A stretch of 64,000 nt of DNA from Nitrospira sp. SG-bin2 (lineage in GTDB: Bacteria; Nitrospirota; Nitrospiria; Nitrospirales; Nitrospiraceae), in NCBI GenBank assembly GCA_002083405.1, contig LVWT01000054.1:62001-126000 (forward strand), in the 5' to 3' direction. A program made the translations under genes and the position numbers. Under the pieces are notes generated by a model. That model did no database searches and was not told the origin of the DNA. It saw nothing but the letters and a program-made list of their open reading frames with translations. This document shows, piece after piece, positions 46,070-54,248 of the stretch. Each line of letters starts with the position of its first letter. Within the stretch, counting starts at the first letter, position 1.

Positions 46070-46897
46070 ATGAAACCGGCGAATCTAGTGATGCAGCGGG
46101 TGCTGCGAGGTGGGTCGGCTGCAATCGCAGCCATGATTATCGGAGGGGCCTCGCTGAGCTTCGCGCAAGAGAGCGTGGCCGTCCGGGCAGCTATCGTGAC
46201 GGGGGGGTTACCTGTCGACGATCCGAATGCTGCCGCGTGGAGTACCGCGGCGCCTGCGACATTTCCGATGTCGCCGCAAGTGCATTGGCCGAACCGTATT
46301 CAGGAAGTCACCGTTCAGGACGTAATCGTACGCGCCATGCATGACGGGAAACAAGTCGTGTTTCTCCTGGAATATCGCGACCCCACTCAGGACCCTGACG
46401 ATGGAGCCGCTCTCGAATTTATGGTGGGGGACAAGAAGGCGCACTTTGCCCATGGGCAGCCGATGCTCCAGGTTGAAGGCGGACCGGTCAATATCTGGTT
46501 TTGGAAACATAAGACAGATCAGGCGGTTGATATGACCGCCAAGGGCTTCGGCACATTGAAGGCGCAAGAGCATCAAGATGTAAAAGCCAAAGGCGCATAT
46601 GCCAACGGGACCTGGAAAATCGTCTTCACCCGTAATCTGTCGACCGGCCATCCCGACGAGGATGTTCAAATTACGCCGGGCAATTTCATCAATGTCGCCT
46701 TTGCCGTATGGGATGGTCGAAAGGATGGTGCTGGGGAGCTGGTTGAAAAAGGCTCTCAGAAAGCCGTCTCTTCCTGGTGGTATTTCCGAGCCGATGCGCC
46801 GCCGGACTATTCCGGCTATATGTATGCGGCAATCGCCGTTACATTGGCCCTGGGATTTCAATTTGTCCTGATCCGAAAACTCAAGAAAGGGCAGTGA
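46070..46897 (+). CDS. Ethylbenzene-dehydrogenase-gamma-like heme b protein
   Basis: 275 residues from ATG 46070 (46052 and 46046 possible). Signal peptide ending GASLSFAQES; a beta-rich heme-binding domain of the type found in gamma subunits of type II DMSO-reductase-family enzymes (DDPNAAAWSTAAPATFPMSPQV, FLLEYRDPTQDPDD, VNIWFWKHK, WKIVFTRNLST, NVAFAVWDG), and a C-terminal helix (MYAAIAVTLALGFQFVLI) that anchors it. NxrC of nitrite oxidisers is in the same wider family, but here no alpha or beta subunit is adjacent. Likely an extra heme b carrier in the complex. Confidence 0.82.
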   Translation: MKPANLVMQRVLRGGSAAIAAMIIGGASLSFAQESVAVRAAIVTGGLPVDDPNAAAWSTAAPATFPMSPQVHWPNRIQEVTVQDVIVRAMHDGKQVVFLLEYRDPTQDPDDGAALEFMVGDKKAHFAHGQPMLQVEGGPVNIWFWKHKTDQAVDMTAKGFGTLKAQEHQDVKAKGAYANGTWKIVFTRNLSTGHPDEDVQITPGNFINVAFAVWDGRKDGAGELVEKGSQKAVSSWWYFRADAPPDYSGYMYAAIAVTLALGFQFVLIRKLKKGQ

Positions 46898-46899
46898 GT

Positions 46900-47919
46900 A
46901 TGAAGGCGGCAAGGCTCGGTATCATTGGATTGGCGGTTGGTGTGGTGGGGGGCTTGGCTTTAGTCGCCGGCGGGTGCGCGAACGAGCAGGAGAAGCGCGG
47001 GCACGAACTCTATGTGCACTACTGCAGCGACTGTCATGGCGAGAGTGGCAAGCAGAACGAGGGGTTTAACTGGTCATCTATGCCAGACCCGAAGCCGAAG
47101 GATCTCTCAAATAAGGGAGAGATGAGCACCTTCAAGGACGAGGAGCTCTTCGCCACCATCTCGCGCGACATGCTGGACACCAGCGAAGAAGGCGGAGATG
47201 AAATTGGGGACGACGATTTCGCGGTGCCCACGATGCCGACGTTTAAATATACGCTGTCTGAGGATGAATTGTGGGCGATCGTCGGGTATGTGCGCACCCT
47301 CCATGGAATGAAGATGGAATTCAACGTTGCCGGGCGCAAGGCCTCCCTTGAGGAAGCGCTGAAGGCTGCGCAGGCCAAGTTTGAACAGGCGACGAAAGCC
47401 TATGAGGCGGCGGAAAAGCAAGCCAGCGAGGAAGCGGAGAGGAAAAGCGAGGCATTGAAGAAAGACGTGGACGTGGATGAATCCGCCTATGCGGACGAAC
47501 AGGCCGCCATGGGGCAAGCCAAGAAAGAACTGGATGCGGCGCAAGTCGCGTTGAATAATTTTTCAACGAGACCGGGCAGAGGCGTGAGCGTACCCAGGCC
47601 TGATTTGAAGACTCCTCCGGCGCAAGTCGCCCAATTGGTTGAGCGTGGGAAGCGGCTCTATGAAAATAAATATGGCTGCAACGCCTGTCACAATGTTGGT
47701 GGCGAGGGTGGCAAGATCGGTCCGGCCCTGGACCGGGCGGGATTCCGGCTGAATGCGACGTGGGTCTATCGGTGGCTGAAGAATCCGCAGGCGATGGATG
47801 CCCACACGCGCATGCCGGCGTTGGGGCTCAGCGATGCGGACGCCAAGGCCGTCACCATGTATGTCGATACCTTGCGGGGGGCAAAGGCCGAGGCTGTTCC
47901 GGGGAAGCCGAGCGAATAG
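46900..47919 (+). CDS. Diheme cytochrome c lipoprotein with internal coiled coil
   Basis: 339 residues from ATG 46900, three bases after the previous gene's stop. Lipoprotein signal ending VAGGC (Cys about 27). First heme domain has CSDCHGESG; a roughly 90-residue coiled coil (ALKAAQAKFEQATKAYEAAEKQASEEAERK and beyond) separates it from a second domain with CNACHNVGGEGGKIGP and Met candidates in HTRMPALGLSD. An overall length suited to bridging partners. Last gene of the respiratory cluster. Confidence 0.88.
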   Translation: MKAARLGIIGLAVGVVGGLALVAGGCANEQEKRGHELYVHYCSDCHGESGKQNEGFNWSSMPDPKPKDLSNKGEMSTFKDEELFATISRDMLDTSEEGGDEIGDDDFAVPTMPTFKYTLSEDELWAIVGYVRTLHGMKMEFNVAGRKASLEEALKAAQAKFEQATKAYEAAEKQASEEAERKSEALKKDVDVDESAYADEQAAMGQAKKELDAAQVALNNFSTRPGRGVSVPRPDLKTPPAQVAQLVERGKRLYENKYGCNACHNVGGEGGKIGPALDRAGFRLNATWVYRWLKNPQAMDAHTRMPALGLSDADAKAVTMYVDTLRGAKAEAVPGKPSE

Positions 47920-48013
47920 GCGTCACGCACGCGTGTGAAGAGTTTTTGGGTTGTTCACGGGTTGCTATATGACCCGCAGGGCAATCAAGAATACTCACAA
48001 GGCGATGAGGGTG

Positions 48014-48907
48014 TTAGTTCAGCAAGCCTGCCAGTAGACCGATCAGCACTGCAGCCCCAACCCAGACGTGGGCGCGGAACATCCTGAATGCTTGGGAAGG
48101 GACGATCGGTCTTCGCAATTGCCCGATTTGGGCCAAAAAGAACAGCGCCAAACCCGTCAATGTGGCATAGTAAGGCCAGCCGATTCCGGCTAGCCATCCT
48201 GCGGCACAGAGCAGGAGCAGCATGATACTGAGAGCTGCTCCGACTCCCAGATAGATGAATGGCCCAAAGAGCAGGGCCGAGGATTTAACTCCGATACGGC
48301 GATCATCGTCTTGATCCTGGATCGCGTAGATCGTATCGTACGCAACCGCCCAGGCCGCAGTTGCTCCGAACAGACACCAGGCCGGTCCGTCGAGCTGCCC
48401 ACGCACGGCTGCCCAAGCCATGATCGTTCCCCAGCCAAAGGCGAGACCCAGGACCGCTTGTGGTATCTGAATCCATCGTTTGCAGAATGGGTAAAGGATT
48501 GCCAACAAGAGAGCCCATGGGGCGAGCCAGAACACAACCGGGTCGAGAAACCACAAGAGATTGCCGGATAAGAATAGCAGCAGGAAGAGAAGCATGAACG
48601 CTTGGCGTCTGGGTAATTCGCCCGAGGCGAGCGGGCGGGTTTTGGTTCTATCAACTTCCCGGTCAAACGATTGATCGGCTAAGTCGTTGAGAATGACCCC
48701 TGCGCTTCGCATCAGAAACGATCCCAGGATAAAAACCACGGAGAGAGACAACGGCGGAAATCCTTTCGCCGCCAGGGCTAGAGCCCATAAGGTCGGCAGC
48801 AGCAGAAGATAGGTGCCGGTCTGATTGTACAAGCGAATCAGCCGTGCAAGCGCAGACCAGGGAATGCCGGGGAGCGTCGATGCGGACGGCGCGGATGTTG
48901 TCGACAT
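48014..48907 (-). CDS. ubiA: UbiA-family 4-hydroxybenzoate polyprenyltransferase
   Basis: 297 residues from ATG 48907; longer in-frame reading upstream has no coding features. About eight helices with the two Asp-rich motifs of the UbiA family: NDLADQSFDREVDRTKTRPLASGEL and YDTIYAIQDQDDDRRIGVKSSA. It transfers a polyprenyl chain onto an aromatic acid in quinone (or related) synthesis, consistent with the isoprenoid genes nearby. Convergent with the respiratory cluster, divergent from the pseudo-caspase gene. Confidence 0.92.
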   Translation of the reverse strand: MSTTSAPSASTLPGIPWSALARLIRLYNQTGTYLLLLPTLWALALAAKGFPPLSLSVVFILGSFLMRSAGVILNDLADQSFDREVDRTKTRPLASGELPRRQAFMLLFLLLFLSGNLLWFLDPVVFWLAPWALLLAILYPFCKRWIQIPQAVLGLAFGWGTIMAWAAVRGQLDGPAWCLFGATAAWAVAYDTIYAIQDQDDDRRIGVKSSALLFGPFIYLGVGAALSIMLLLLCAAGWLAGIGWPYYATLTGLALFFLAQIGQLRRPIVPSQAFRMFRAHVWVGAAVLIGLLAGLLN

Positions 48908-49005
48908 GGAGCAGACGTTAGCGCAGGGTGTGCAGCTTGTCAATTTCCAGTGATTGTATGGCGTGCCAGATTTCGGTATAACCAGCATCTCCAGGAGCGA
49001 ATCTT

Positions 49006-51039
49006 GTGAGCATTCGGCATTCGGGAATCCGTCGACAAGCTGCTTTTGGCGTCGTGGTGGCGCTCGCAGTGCTGTGTGCCGGCTGTGTCGGATCCAAGCG
49101 TAGCGGAGGATCATCCGGCAGCGATACGGCGGCGATTCCGCTCACGCCATCGCTCTGGCTTTCCCCCAGTATCAGCACGGCAGTGATTCCCTACAAAGAT
49201 GCCTGCGGCCAACCGGCTGTGTTTTCAGTTGCTGATCCGCTTGTGGAAGCCGTGCCCAAGAAACTCAACAGAGTCTTTCACGGTGTGACTCCCCAGTTCG
49301 GCCTCGAACAGCGAGTGACTGCTGCCGGGGTGATTGAAGTCGGGTTGGGATTGAAACATATCGACCTCGTCATCCCCCGGCACATTCAAGGCGCCTATCC
49401 GGTGTCGGTGACACTTGGGGCGGAGATGGTATTTCTTGCAGAGGACGGCAAGACGCTGTTCGCAAAGAAACTGCAAAGCGTCGGCCGCGGGGAAGTCACC
49501 GTGACAGACCAGTCTTGTGAGGTGAAGGGATTGGAGCCAATTGTCCAGGAGGCCGTCGACGCCGTCACCGAAGGCTTGGCCAAGCAGGTCGCAGCATCCG
49601 TCCGGGTTCGAGAATATGCTGAGCAGCAAAAGACCCGCATTCCCACAGCTGCGTCGCTGTCCACGCAACAGGCCGGCATAGCTTCATCAGCGTCTGTGAC
49701 CGGAGGCGTGCAGGCCAATAGGATCGCGCCGCCGGCGGGGATCCCTACTGCGAGCAGTAGACTCCAGGCCACGACCCTGACCTTCCATGCCATCGTGCGT
49801 GATGAGAGCCAAGACCATATGCTGCAGCAGGGCGAGTCCCTCACGATCGAGGTCGAGGTCAAGAACGAGGGGCAGGCAGAGGCAGAGGGTGTTGAAGTGC
49901 TCATCGGGGGCGAGGGTGCGTTGACAGAACACTTTCCCCAATCTGTGGCGATCGGCGATGTGCAACCGGGAGAAATCAAACGCACATCGGTTACGAATCG
50001 GGTGATGGACTTGAAAGACGCGACGCAGGGGGAATTGGTGTTGAGTGTACGCAGCCTCACACCGCTGGCGTCCCTTCCGTCGGCTAAAAAGTTTATTTTC
50101 CAGGTCAAGCCGGAGAAGGGAGATTCCGGTGCGATCGTGTCGGATGTCGATCGCCTCCCGAAGCCGTTGGCGGCATCCAAGCAGACAAGGACGGTTGTGA
50201 TCGCGATCGGGGTCGGACGATTTAGAGACGAACGGGTGCCGACAGTCAAATATGCGGATCGTGACGCGGAAGTCACGGCCGCGTATTTGCGCGCGATCGG
50301 AGGGATTCCGGGCGACCGCGTCCATGTGTTAGTCGACAAATTTGCATTGAAGGCGGATCTCGCGGAAACATTCGACGAGTGGCTTCCCAAGCGAGTGGAT
50401 GCCGAGACCGTTGTGTACGTGTATTTCGCAGGACGAGCGTTGGTGGATGGCACAAGCGGGGCGGTCTCGCTGGTGCCGTATGACGGAACCATTGCATCAC
50501 CGAACCGCCTGTACCCTGTTCGGCATATACAAGAAGTGCTGGCCCGGTTGCCGATTCAACGGGCTATCATGATGTTCGAGGTGTCGCTCGATCCATCGCC
50601 TGGCGCGGACCCCGGCACCACTCCGCAAGCCGATTGGGGAGACGGCGCGCAGGACGACAGAGACGACGTCATGTGGATGGTGGGCAATAGAAACCTTCAG
50701 GAAGCGCATGCCTACGAGCAGGGCAAGCACGGGCTGTTTACCTATTACTTACTGAGGGGGTTGCAGGGCTTGGCCGATGTCGATCGGGATGGAACGGTCG
50801 TGGCCGGCGAACTCTGCACCTATGTCCGCGGTGAAGTGATCCATGCGGCACGGGAACAATTCGGCAATGCGCAGCAGCCGCTTTGTTCTCCACCGCCAGG
50901 GCAGGGAGCAGTCGTCAGGATTCATCCGATGGCCAAAGGGAATAATCCCAAGCCACCCGCTCAGGCAAAAAAGGCGGACACCCCAGCCGACGCTCCTTCA
51001 CAAGCACCGAAACCGGTGGACATGGGACCCAAGCCGTAG
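49006..51039 (+). CDS. Lipoprotein with degenerate caspase-like (C14) domain
   Basis: 677 residues from a GTG preceded by CCAGGAGCG. Lipobox LCAGC (Cys about 27). Residues ~50-200: unassigned beta-rich domain; ~255-360: CARDB/NEW3-like sandwich (LTIEVEVKNEGQAEAEGVEVLIGG); ~395-620: caspase-hemoglobinase fold starting TRTVVIAIGVGRFRDERVPTVKYADRDAEVTAAYL. The His loop normally YFxGHG reads YFAGRA (473-478), and the catalytic Cys motif normally D-[AS]-C reads FEVS (524-527), so both catalytic residues are missing. The tail is Lys/Pro-rich. A structural or regulatory pseudo-enzyme is likely. Confidence 0.78.
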   Translation: MSIRHSGIRRQAAFGVVVALAVLCAGCVGSKRSGGSSGSDTAAIPLTPSLWLSPSISTAVIPYKDACGQPAVFSVADPLVEAVPKKLNRVFHGVTPQFGLEQRVTAAGVIEVGLGLKHIDLVIPRHIQGAYPVSVTLGAEMVFLAEDGKTLFAKKLQSVGRGEVTVTDQSCEVKGLEPIVQEAVDAVTEGLAKQVAASVRVREYAEQQKTRIPTAASLSTQQAGIASSASVTGGVQANRIAPPAGIPTASSRLQATTLTFHAIVRDESQDHMLQQGESLTIEVEVKNEGQAEAEGVEVLIGGEGALTEHFPQSVAIGDVQPGEIKRTSVTNRVMDLKDATQGELVLSVRSLTPLASLPSAKKFIFQVKPEKGDSGAIVSDVDRLPKPLAASKQTRTVVIAIGVGRFRDERVPTVKYADRDAEVTAAYLRAIGGIPGDRVHVLVDKFALKADLAETFDEWLPKRVDAETVVYVYFAGRALVDGTSGAVSLVPYDGTIASPNRLYPVRHIQEVLARLPIQRAIMMFEVSLDPSPGADPGTTPQADWGDGAQDDRDDVMWMVGNRNLQEAHAYEQGKHGLFTYYLLRGLQGLADVDRDGTVVAGELCTYVRGEVIHAAREQFGNAQQPLCSPPPGQGAVVRIHPMAKGNNPKPPAQAKKADTPADAPSQAPKPVDMGPKP

Positions 51040-51058
51040 TATTTGGGGGGCTCCTTCG

Positions 51059-51088
51059 TTGACACGCTGCACAGCGCGCCAGTATCAT
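51059..51088 (+). promoter_or_regulatory. Sigma-70-like promoter of tRNA-Thr
   Basis: TTGACA at 51059 and TATCAT at 51083 with an 18-bp spacer, about 60 bp upstream of the tRNA. Confidence 0.5.
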
Positions 51089-51149
51089 GGCCGTTCGACA
51101 AGTCGGCCCAATTGCGAGATGGCCGATTCCTAGACAGATCCTCGAAAAT

Positions 51150-51225
51150 GCCGGCGTAGCTCAGTTGGTAGAGCAGCGGTTTCGTAAACCGCAGGTCGCC
51201 CGTTCAATCCGGGTCGCCGGCTCCA
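51150..51225 (+). tRNA. tRNA-Thr (CGT)
   Basis: 76 nt including CCA. Acceptor GCCGGCG pairs with CGCCGGC; D-arm GCTC/GAGC; anticodon stem GCGGT/ACCGC around TTCGTAA with anticodon CGT at 51183-51185; T-arm ends CGGGTCGCCGG. From the anticodon loop to the 3' end the sequence is repeated at 54249, the attachment-site duplicate of a genomic island. Confidence 0.95.
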
Positions 51226-51228
51226 TTC
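51181..51228. repeat. Direct repeat (attL-like), 48 bp
   Basis: Identical to 54249-54296; covers tRNA-Thr from its anticodon loop to three bases past CCA. Typical extent of a tyrosine-integrase core site in a tRNA gene. Confidence 0.85.
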
Positions 51229-51277
51229 TCTCAAGCCCGCACCATACCTCTAGGTGATCGACTCGGTACACTACGGA

Positions 51278-51378
51278 CTATCGCCGCAAGAAGCCGATCC
51301 ACCGCCAGAGGTTGAGCAGACTCCCTAATGAAGCCGCCAGGTAGGTCAGTGCCGCCGCGGTGAGAATACGGCGGCGCA
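51278..51378 (-). pseudogene. 3' fragment of zinc metallopeptidase gene
   Basis: Encodes the last ~34 residues (RILTAAALTYLAASLGSLLN and onward to a TAG stop) of the metallopeptidase that is intact at 54360-55043. Over 93 aligned bases there are seven differences, all synonymous. Upstream of a Met codon the similarity stops. It lies 52 bp after tRNA-Thr, mirroring the tRNA-gene spacing at the other end of the island. Confidence 0.85.
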
Positions 51379-51385
51379 TGCGATG

Positions 51386-51547
51386 TTGTTGAGTAATCGA
51401 AAGCTCAGGATTTTGGAGACCACACTTTTGCTCCCTGTCTCACCGCGGACGGTCCAACGCTATCTCGATCATGGGGAAACTGGAGAGTTCGTGGACACCA
51501 GGAGGCTACCGCCGCGTGCTCGTGACATCGCTCATGCATATCTGTAA
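51386..51547 (+). pseudogene. Possible HTH protein remnant
   Basis: A 53-codon open frame containing LLPVSPRTVQRYLDHGE, which resembles the recognition helix of excisionase-like or antitoxin-like helix-turn-helix proteins, then TRRLPPRARDIAHAYL and a stop. The N-terminal part lacks a recognisable start and fold, so it looks like the end of a truncated gene. Confidence 0.3.
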
Positions 51548-51584
51548 GCTGGTTGCAGATTGAGAACGTGTCTTCTGAAAACCG

Positions 51585-52220
51585 ATGCTTGCGTTCATTG
51601 ATGAGTCCGGAGATACGGGGCTAAAAACCGACGAAGGTGCCAGTCGGTTCTTTGTCGTGGTAATGGTCTTATTTGAAGACCATGAAGAAGCCCTCCGCTG
51701 CGACCAGCGCATTTCACTGCTTCGCGCAGAGCTGGGCTATGCGGATAGGTTTGAGTTTCACTTCCGCGAGAATAGCGATCGACAACGGAAACGTTTTCTT
51801 GAAGCCGTTGCGCCCTATGACTTTCAATATTTCGGCTTTGCCCTGAACAAGGGATCAGAAAAGCTCTGGGGGCCTGGGTTTGAGCATAAGGCGTCTCTCT
51901 ACAAATTCACATGCGGGATCGTCTTTGAAAACGCCAAACCCTACCTTACTGACGCAATCGTGATACTCGATGAGAGCGGGACCGATACATTCAGAAGCCA
52001 ATTGGGGAAGTATCTTGGGAGACGCATGACAACGGCCGGCGGCATGCGTCTGATCAAAAAGATTAAGATGCAGCGATCAGCGGGAAATAACCTGCTGCAG
52101 CTTGCTGACTATGTTGCGGGCGTTGTGAGTCGAAAAGTTCAGAGAAAGAAGAAGGAGGCGGCTGAGTATTATCGTTATATCGCGGCCAAGGAAGTGTTGC
52201 TCCGAGTCTGGCCCGAATAA
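51585..52220 (+). CDS. DUF3800 domain protein
   Basis: 211 residues. It begins with MLAFIDESGDTG, the acidic signature of DUF3800, and ends with the conserved MQRSAGNNLLQLADYVAGVVSR block; between them EFHFRENSDRQRKRFLEAV and VILDESGTDTF. The family is thought to have an RNase H-like fold with acidic residues that could bind metal; biochemical role unknown. These genes are often found on mobile elements and in defence regions, which fits the island. Confidence 0.85.
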   Translation: MLAFIDESGDTGLKTDEGASRFFVVVMVLFEDHEEALRCDQRISLLRAELGYADRFEFHFRENSDRQRKRFLEAVAPYDFQYFGFALNKGSEKLWGPGFEHKASLYKFTCGIVFENAKPYLTDAIVILDESGTDTFRSQLGKYLGRRMTTAGGMRLIKKIKMQRSAGNNLLQLADYVAGVVSRKVQRKKKEAAEYYRYIAAKEVLLRVWPE

Positions 52221-52293
52221 AAAAGCGGCCCAGCCCCTACTCCTTGCGGAGACGCACACCATAAAGGCGACTAGTCAGGGCTGAGCCTATCCG

Positions 52294-52554
52294 ATGATAA
52301 GGCTACAGCACGATCAGTACCTTGTCAACGGCCTTGGCCGGCCTGTTCTAACAACTACTCGCAGTCGATGGTGGCTCCTAAATGGAACGAATGTCAATCA
52401 CAAGTTGCTCAAAGAGGGCTGCTGCTGGCAGTACCGGGAGTATGTGCCGGACAACTTGGAGATTGAACGGTTGGAACAAGACGCGAGAGACGCGAATAAT
52501 GAGTTGCGGGCTGATCCTGAACCGACACTGCTGTGGCTGTGGAGGAAACAGTAA
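52294..52554 (+). pseudogene. Staphylococcal-nuclease-like gene, C-terminal fragment
   Basis: An 86-codon frame. NVNHKLLKEGCCWQYREY, then PDNLEIERLEQDARDANNEL and DPEPTLLWLWRKQ, match the last third of secreted nuclease-like (SNase) proteins. The preceding ~30 residues do not fit, and the catalytic first half (the DGD, R-x-x-x-IDxPE and DxxGR regions) is missing. Compare the full-length relative at 60520-61023. A frameshift or deletion remnant inside the island. Confidence 0.7.
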
Positions 52555-52579
52555 ATTCCCACTGCGATAAATCTGGACG

Positions 52580-52828
52580 CTACTTCTTTAGCTGCTTTTC
52601 GACTTCAGCGATCAGCTGACTTGCAGGTCTGCCCAGGGCCTGGGCAAGTTTGAGAATGACGACCAGCGTCGGGGATTTGATCCCCCGTTCGATCTGGCTG
52701 ACATAAGTTCGATGAATCCCTGCCTGAAATCCCAATTCCTCCTGAGAAAAACCGCGAGTCCGGCGAAGTCTGCCGATTTCTTCACCGAAGAACTGTTCCG
52801 CCGTCCTGGATTTTCCGCGAGGTGTCAC
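52580..52828 (-). CDS. XRE-family helix-turn-helix regulator
   Basis: 82 residues, mostly one Cro/C1-type HTH: GEEIGRLRRTRGFSQEELGFQAGIHRTYVSQIERGIKSPTLVVILKLAQAL with recognition helix HRTYVSQIERG. Size and sequence resemble controller (C) proteins of restriction-modification systems and small phage-type repressors. No modification gene accompanies it. It is divergent from the two lipoprotein genes and may control them and itself. Confidence 0.88.
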   Translation of the reverse strand: MTPRGKSRTAEQFFGEEIGRLRRTRGFSQEELGFQAGIHRTYVSQIERGIKSPTLVVILKLAQALGRPASQLIAEVEKQLKK

Positions 52829-52866
52829 CCCGCGATGCTGCCTGGTTGAATACTATCGCGCTACAG

Positions 52867-52874
52867 ACTATAGT
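52867..52874. promoter_or_regulatory. Possible XRE operator
   Basis: ACTATAGT is an 8-bp perfect palindrome within AGACTATAGTG, resembling C-box half sites (GACT/AGTC), 39 bp upstream of the regulator start. One further ACTAT lies at 52849. Weak evidence. Confidence 0.25.
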
Positions 52875-53025
52875 GTTCATAATTTTGAGCCTGTAGACAT
52901 GCGCTCAGATAGCTCTTGATCGAATCCAGCAAAACGAGCATCCTTTTCAGGAAATGTGGACGCAACCTACTTCCGCGCATCTTTTGTCCTTTGGTGTCGG
53001 GTATCACTTCTGAGGGGAGGAGCAT

Positions 53026-53460
53026 ATGTCTTTTGTCATGAGGCTTCTATTGCCGGTTCTGGCGTTGAGTGTCTCGGCCTGTGCGTCGAACCTTGAAGCG
53101 AAGCGCGTGCCTGGCACCGATCTCGCCCAACTGAAAACGTTCTACGTGCAGAAGTTACCGGCTGATGGCCGTGGTGTTGAGCAGATGATTGCCGACCGAT
53201 TGAACCTGATGGGGTTCCGTGCGAGCCATGGATCAAACGAAACCCCATCCGCCGCCGTGGATGCCATCGTCACCTACCAAGATAAATGGATGTGGGACAT
53301 CACGATGTATATGATACAACTCGACGTTCAGATCCGCGATCCGCAGACGAGAATGCTCCTGGTTAATGGGCAGACCATGCGTACTTCGCTGATCCGTAAA
53401 ACCCCAGAGGGCATGGTGGAAGAAGTTCTCACGGAAATCTTCAAGGGAGGTCGGCCATGA
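53026..53460 (+). CDS. Lipoprotein, hypothetical (DUF4136-like)
   Basis: 144 residues from ATG after GGGGAGGAG. Lipobox VSAC (Cys about 19). The mature part, with LKTFYVQKLPADGRGVEQMIADRLNLMGFRASH and ending in a variable strand pair (MYMIQLDVQIRDPQTRMLL), recalls DUF4136-type lipoproteins: a strand, a helix that addresses variable N, and a VDAIVTYQDKW strand. Function unknown. Its stop overlaps the next gene (ATGA). Confidence 0.72.
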   Translation: MSFVMRLLLPVLALSVSACASNLEAKRVPGTDLAQLKTFYVQKLPADGRGVEQMIADRLNLMGFRASHGSNETPSAAVDAIVTYQDKWMWDITMYMIQLDVQIRDPQTRMLLVNGQTMRTSLIRKTPEGMVEEVLTEIFKGGRP

Positions 53461-53987
53461 ACCTCTTGCGCGTGGGACTCGTTGTTGGACTGGCTATACT
53501 GTGCGCTGGGTGCCCCTCGATACTTAAGCCGGAGGCGATGCAAGCCTCGATTGCTCCTCCCCTGCATCGTAGCGCCGGAGATCTTCTCGTGGTCGTCATG
53601 GGCGCGACAAAGTTATCGAAAACCAAACCCGTGCAGGTGACCGATGATGGCTTTGCCCAAGCGTTGGCAGCCTCTATAGAGCAGTCCGGAATTTTCCGCC
53701 GAGTGTTGCGTGATGCGTCGGGTCACTATCGGCTGGACGCAACCGTCCAGGGATTGGAAGAAGACATTTTCGGATTAGATATGACGGCCTCGATGGAAGT
53801 CAGCTATGTCCTGGCACGGATGTCGCCAAAAGGCATCGTCTGGGAAAAGAAGATTCGCACCTCCCATACGGCTGGGATGAACGATTCAGTGATCTCCATT
53901 ACGCGCGTGCGCCTGGCCACGGAAGGAGCGTCTAGGAGGAATATTGAGCAGGCACTTCAGGATATTTCCGTGCTCAAACTTGACTAA
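53457..53987 (+). CDS. Lipoprotein, hypothetical
   Basis: 176 residues, start inside the previous stop. Lipobox LCAGC (Cys about 19). Mature sequence has alternating strands and a helix (DGFAQALAASIEQSGIF), then YRLDATVQGLEEDIFGLDMTASMEVSYVLA and WEKKIRTSHTAGMND, similar in layout to lipoproteins such as LptE-like or DUF4136-like small alpha/beta proteins. No definite family. Probably works with the upstream lipoprotein. Confidence 0.72.
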   Translation: MNLLRVGLVVGLAILCAGCPSILKPEAMQASIAPPLHRSAGDLLVVVMGATKLSKTKPVQVTDDGFAQALAASIEQSGIFRRVLRDASGHYRLDATVQGLEEDIFGLDMTASMEVSYVLARMSPKGIVWEKKIRTSHTAGMNDSVISITRVRLATEGASRRNIEQALQDISVLKLD

Positions 53988-54248
53988 TGGCGATAATTTC
54001 CCTTGGCACATCCAAAAACTGTCGAATGATGAACAATACCTTCGTGGTGCCGTACATGTTTGAGTTTGAATCTGAGAGAGCAGGACATACTTGGTAGAGT
54101 AGTTCTCCCAAGAACCTCTGGTGCCAACGTGGTGCCAAAACACCCACTACCAGGACAGGACAAACTAGCCCTATCTTCCTCCATCTCAGGGGAGTCCTGG
54201 CTTGTGGTTTTTGTGGGATTAGGTTGTGTGAGGTAGAGTCTACTGAAG
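53988..54248. other. Non-coding stretch before the right repeat
   Basis: 261 bp with no credible gene. It contains CTGGTGCCAACGTGGTGCCA, two close copies of TGGTGCCA, near the right direct repeat. This could be a leftover of a lost integrase gene end or arm-type integrase sites, which cannot be decided by eye. Confidence 0.4.

Noticed and set aside
46070..46897. Nitrite oxidoreductase subunit NxrC
   Set aside because: The domain family is shared, but no nxrA or nxrB is nearby and the added C-terminal helix and cluster context favour a respiratory-complex subunit.
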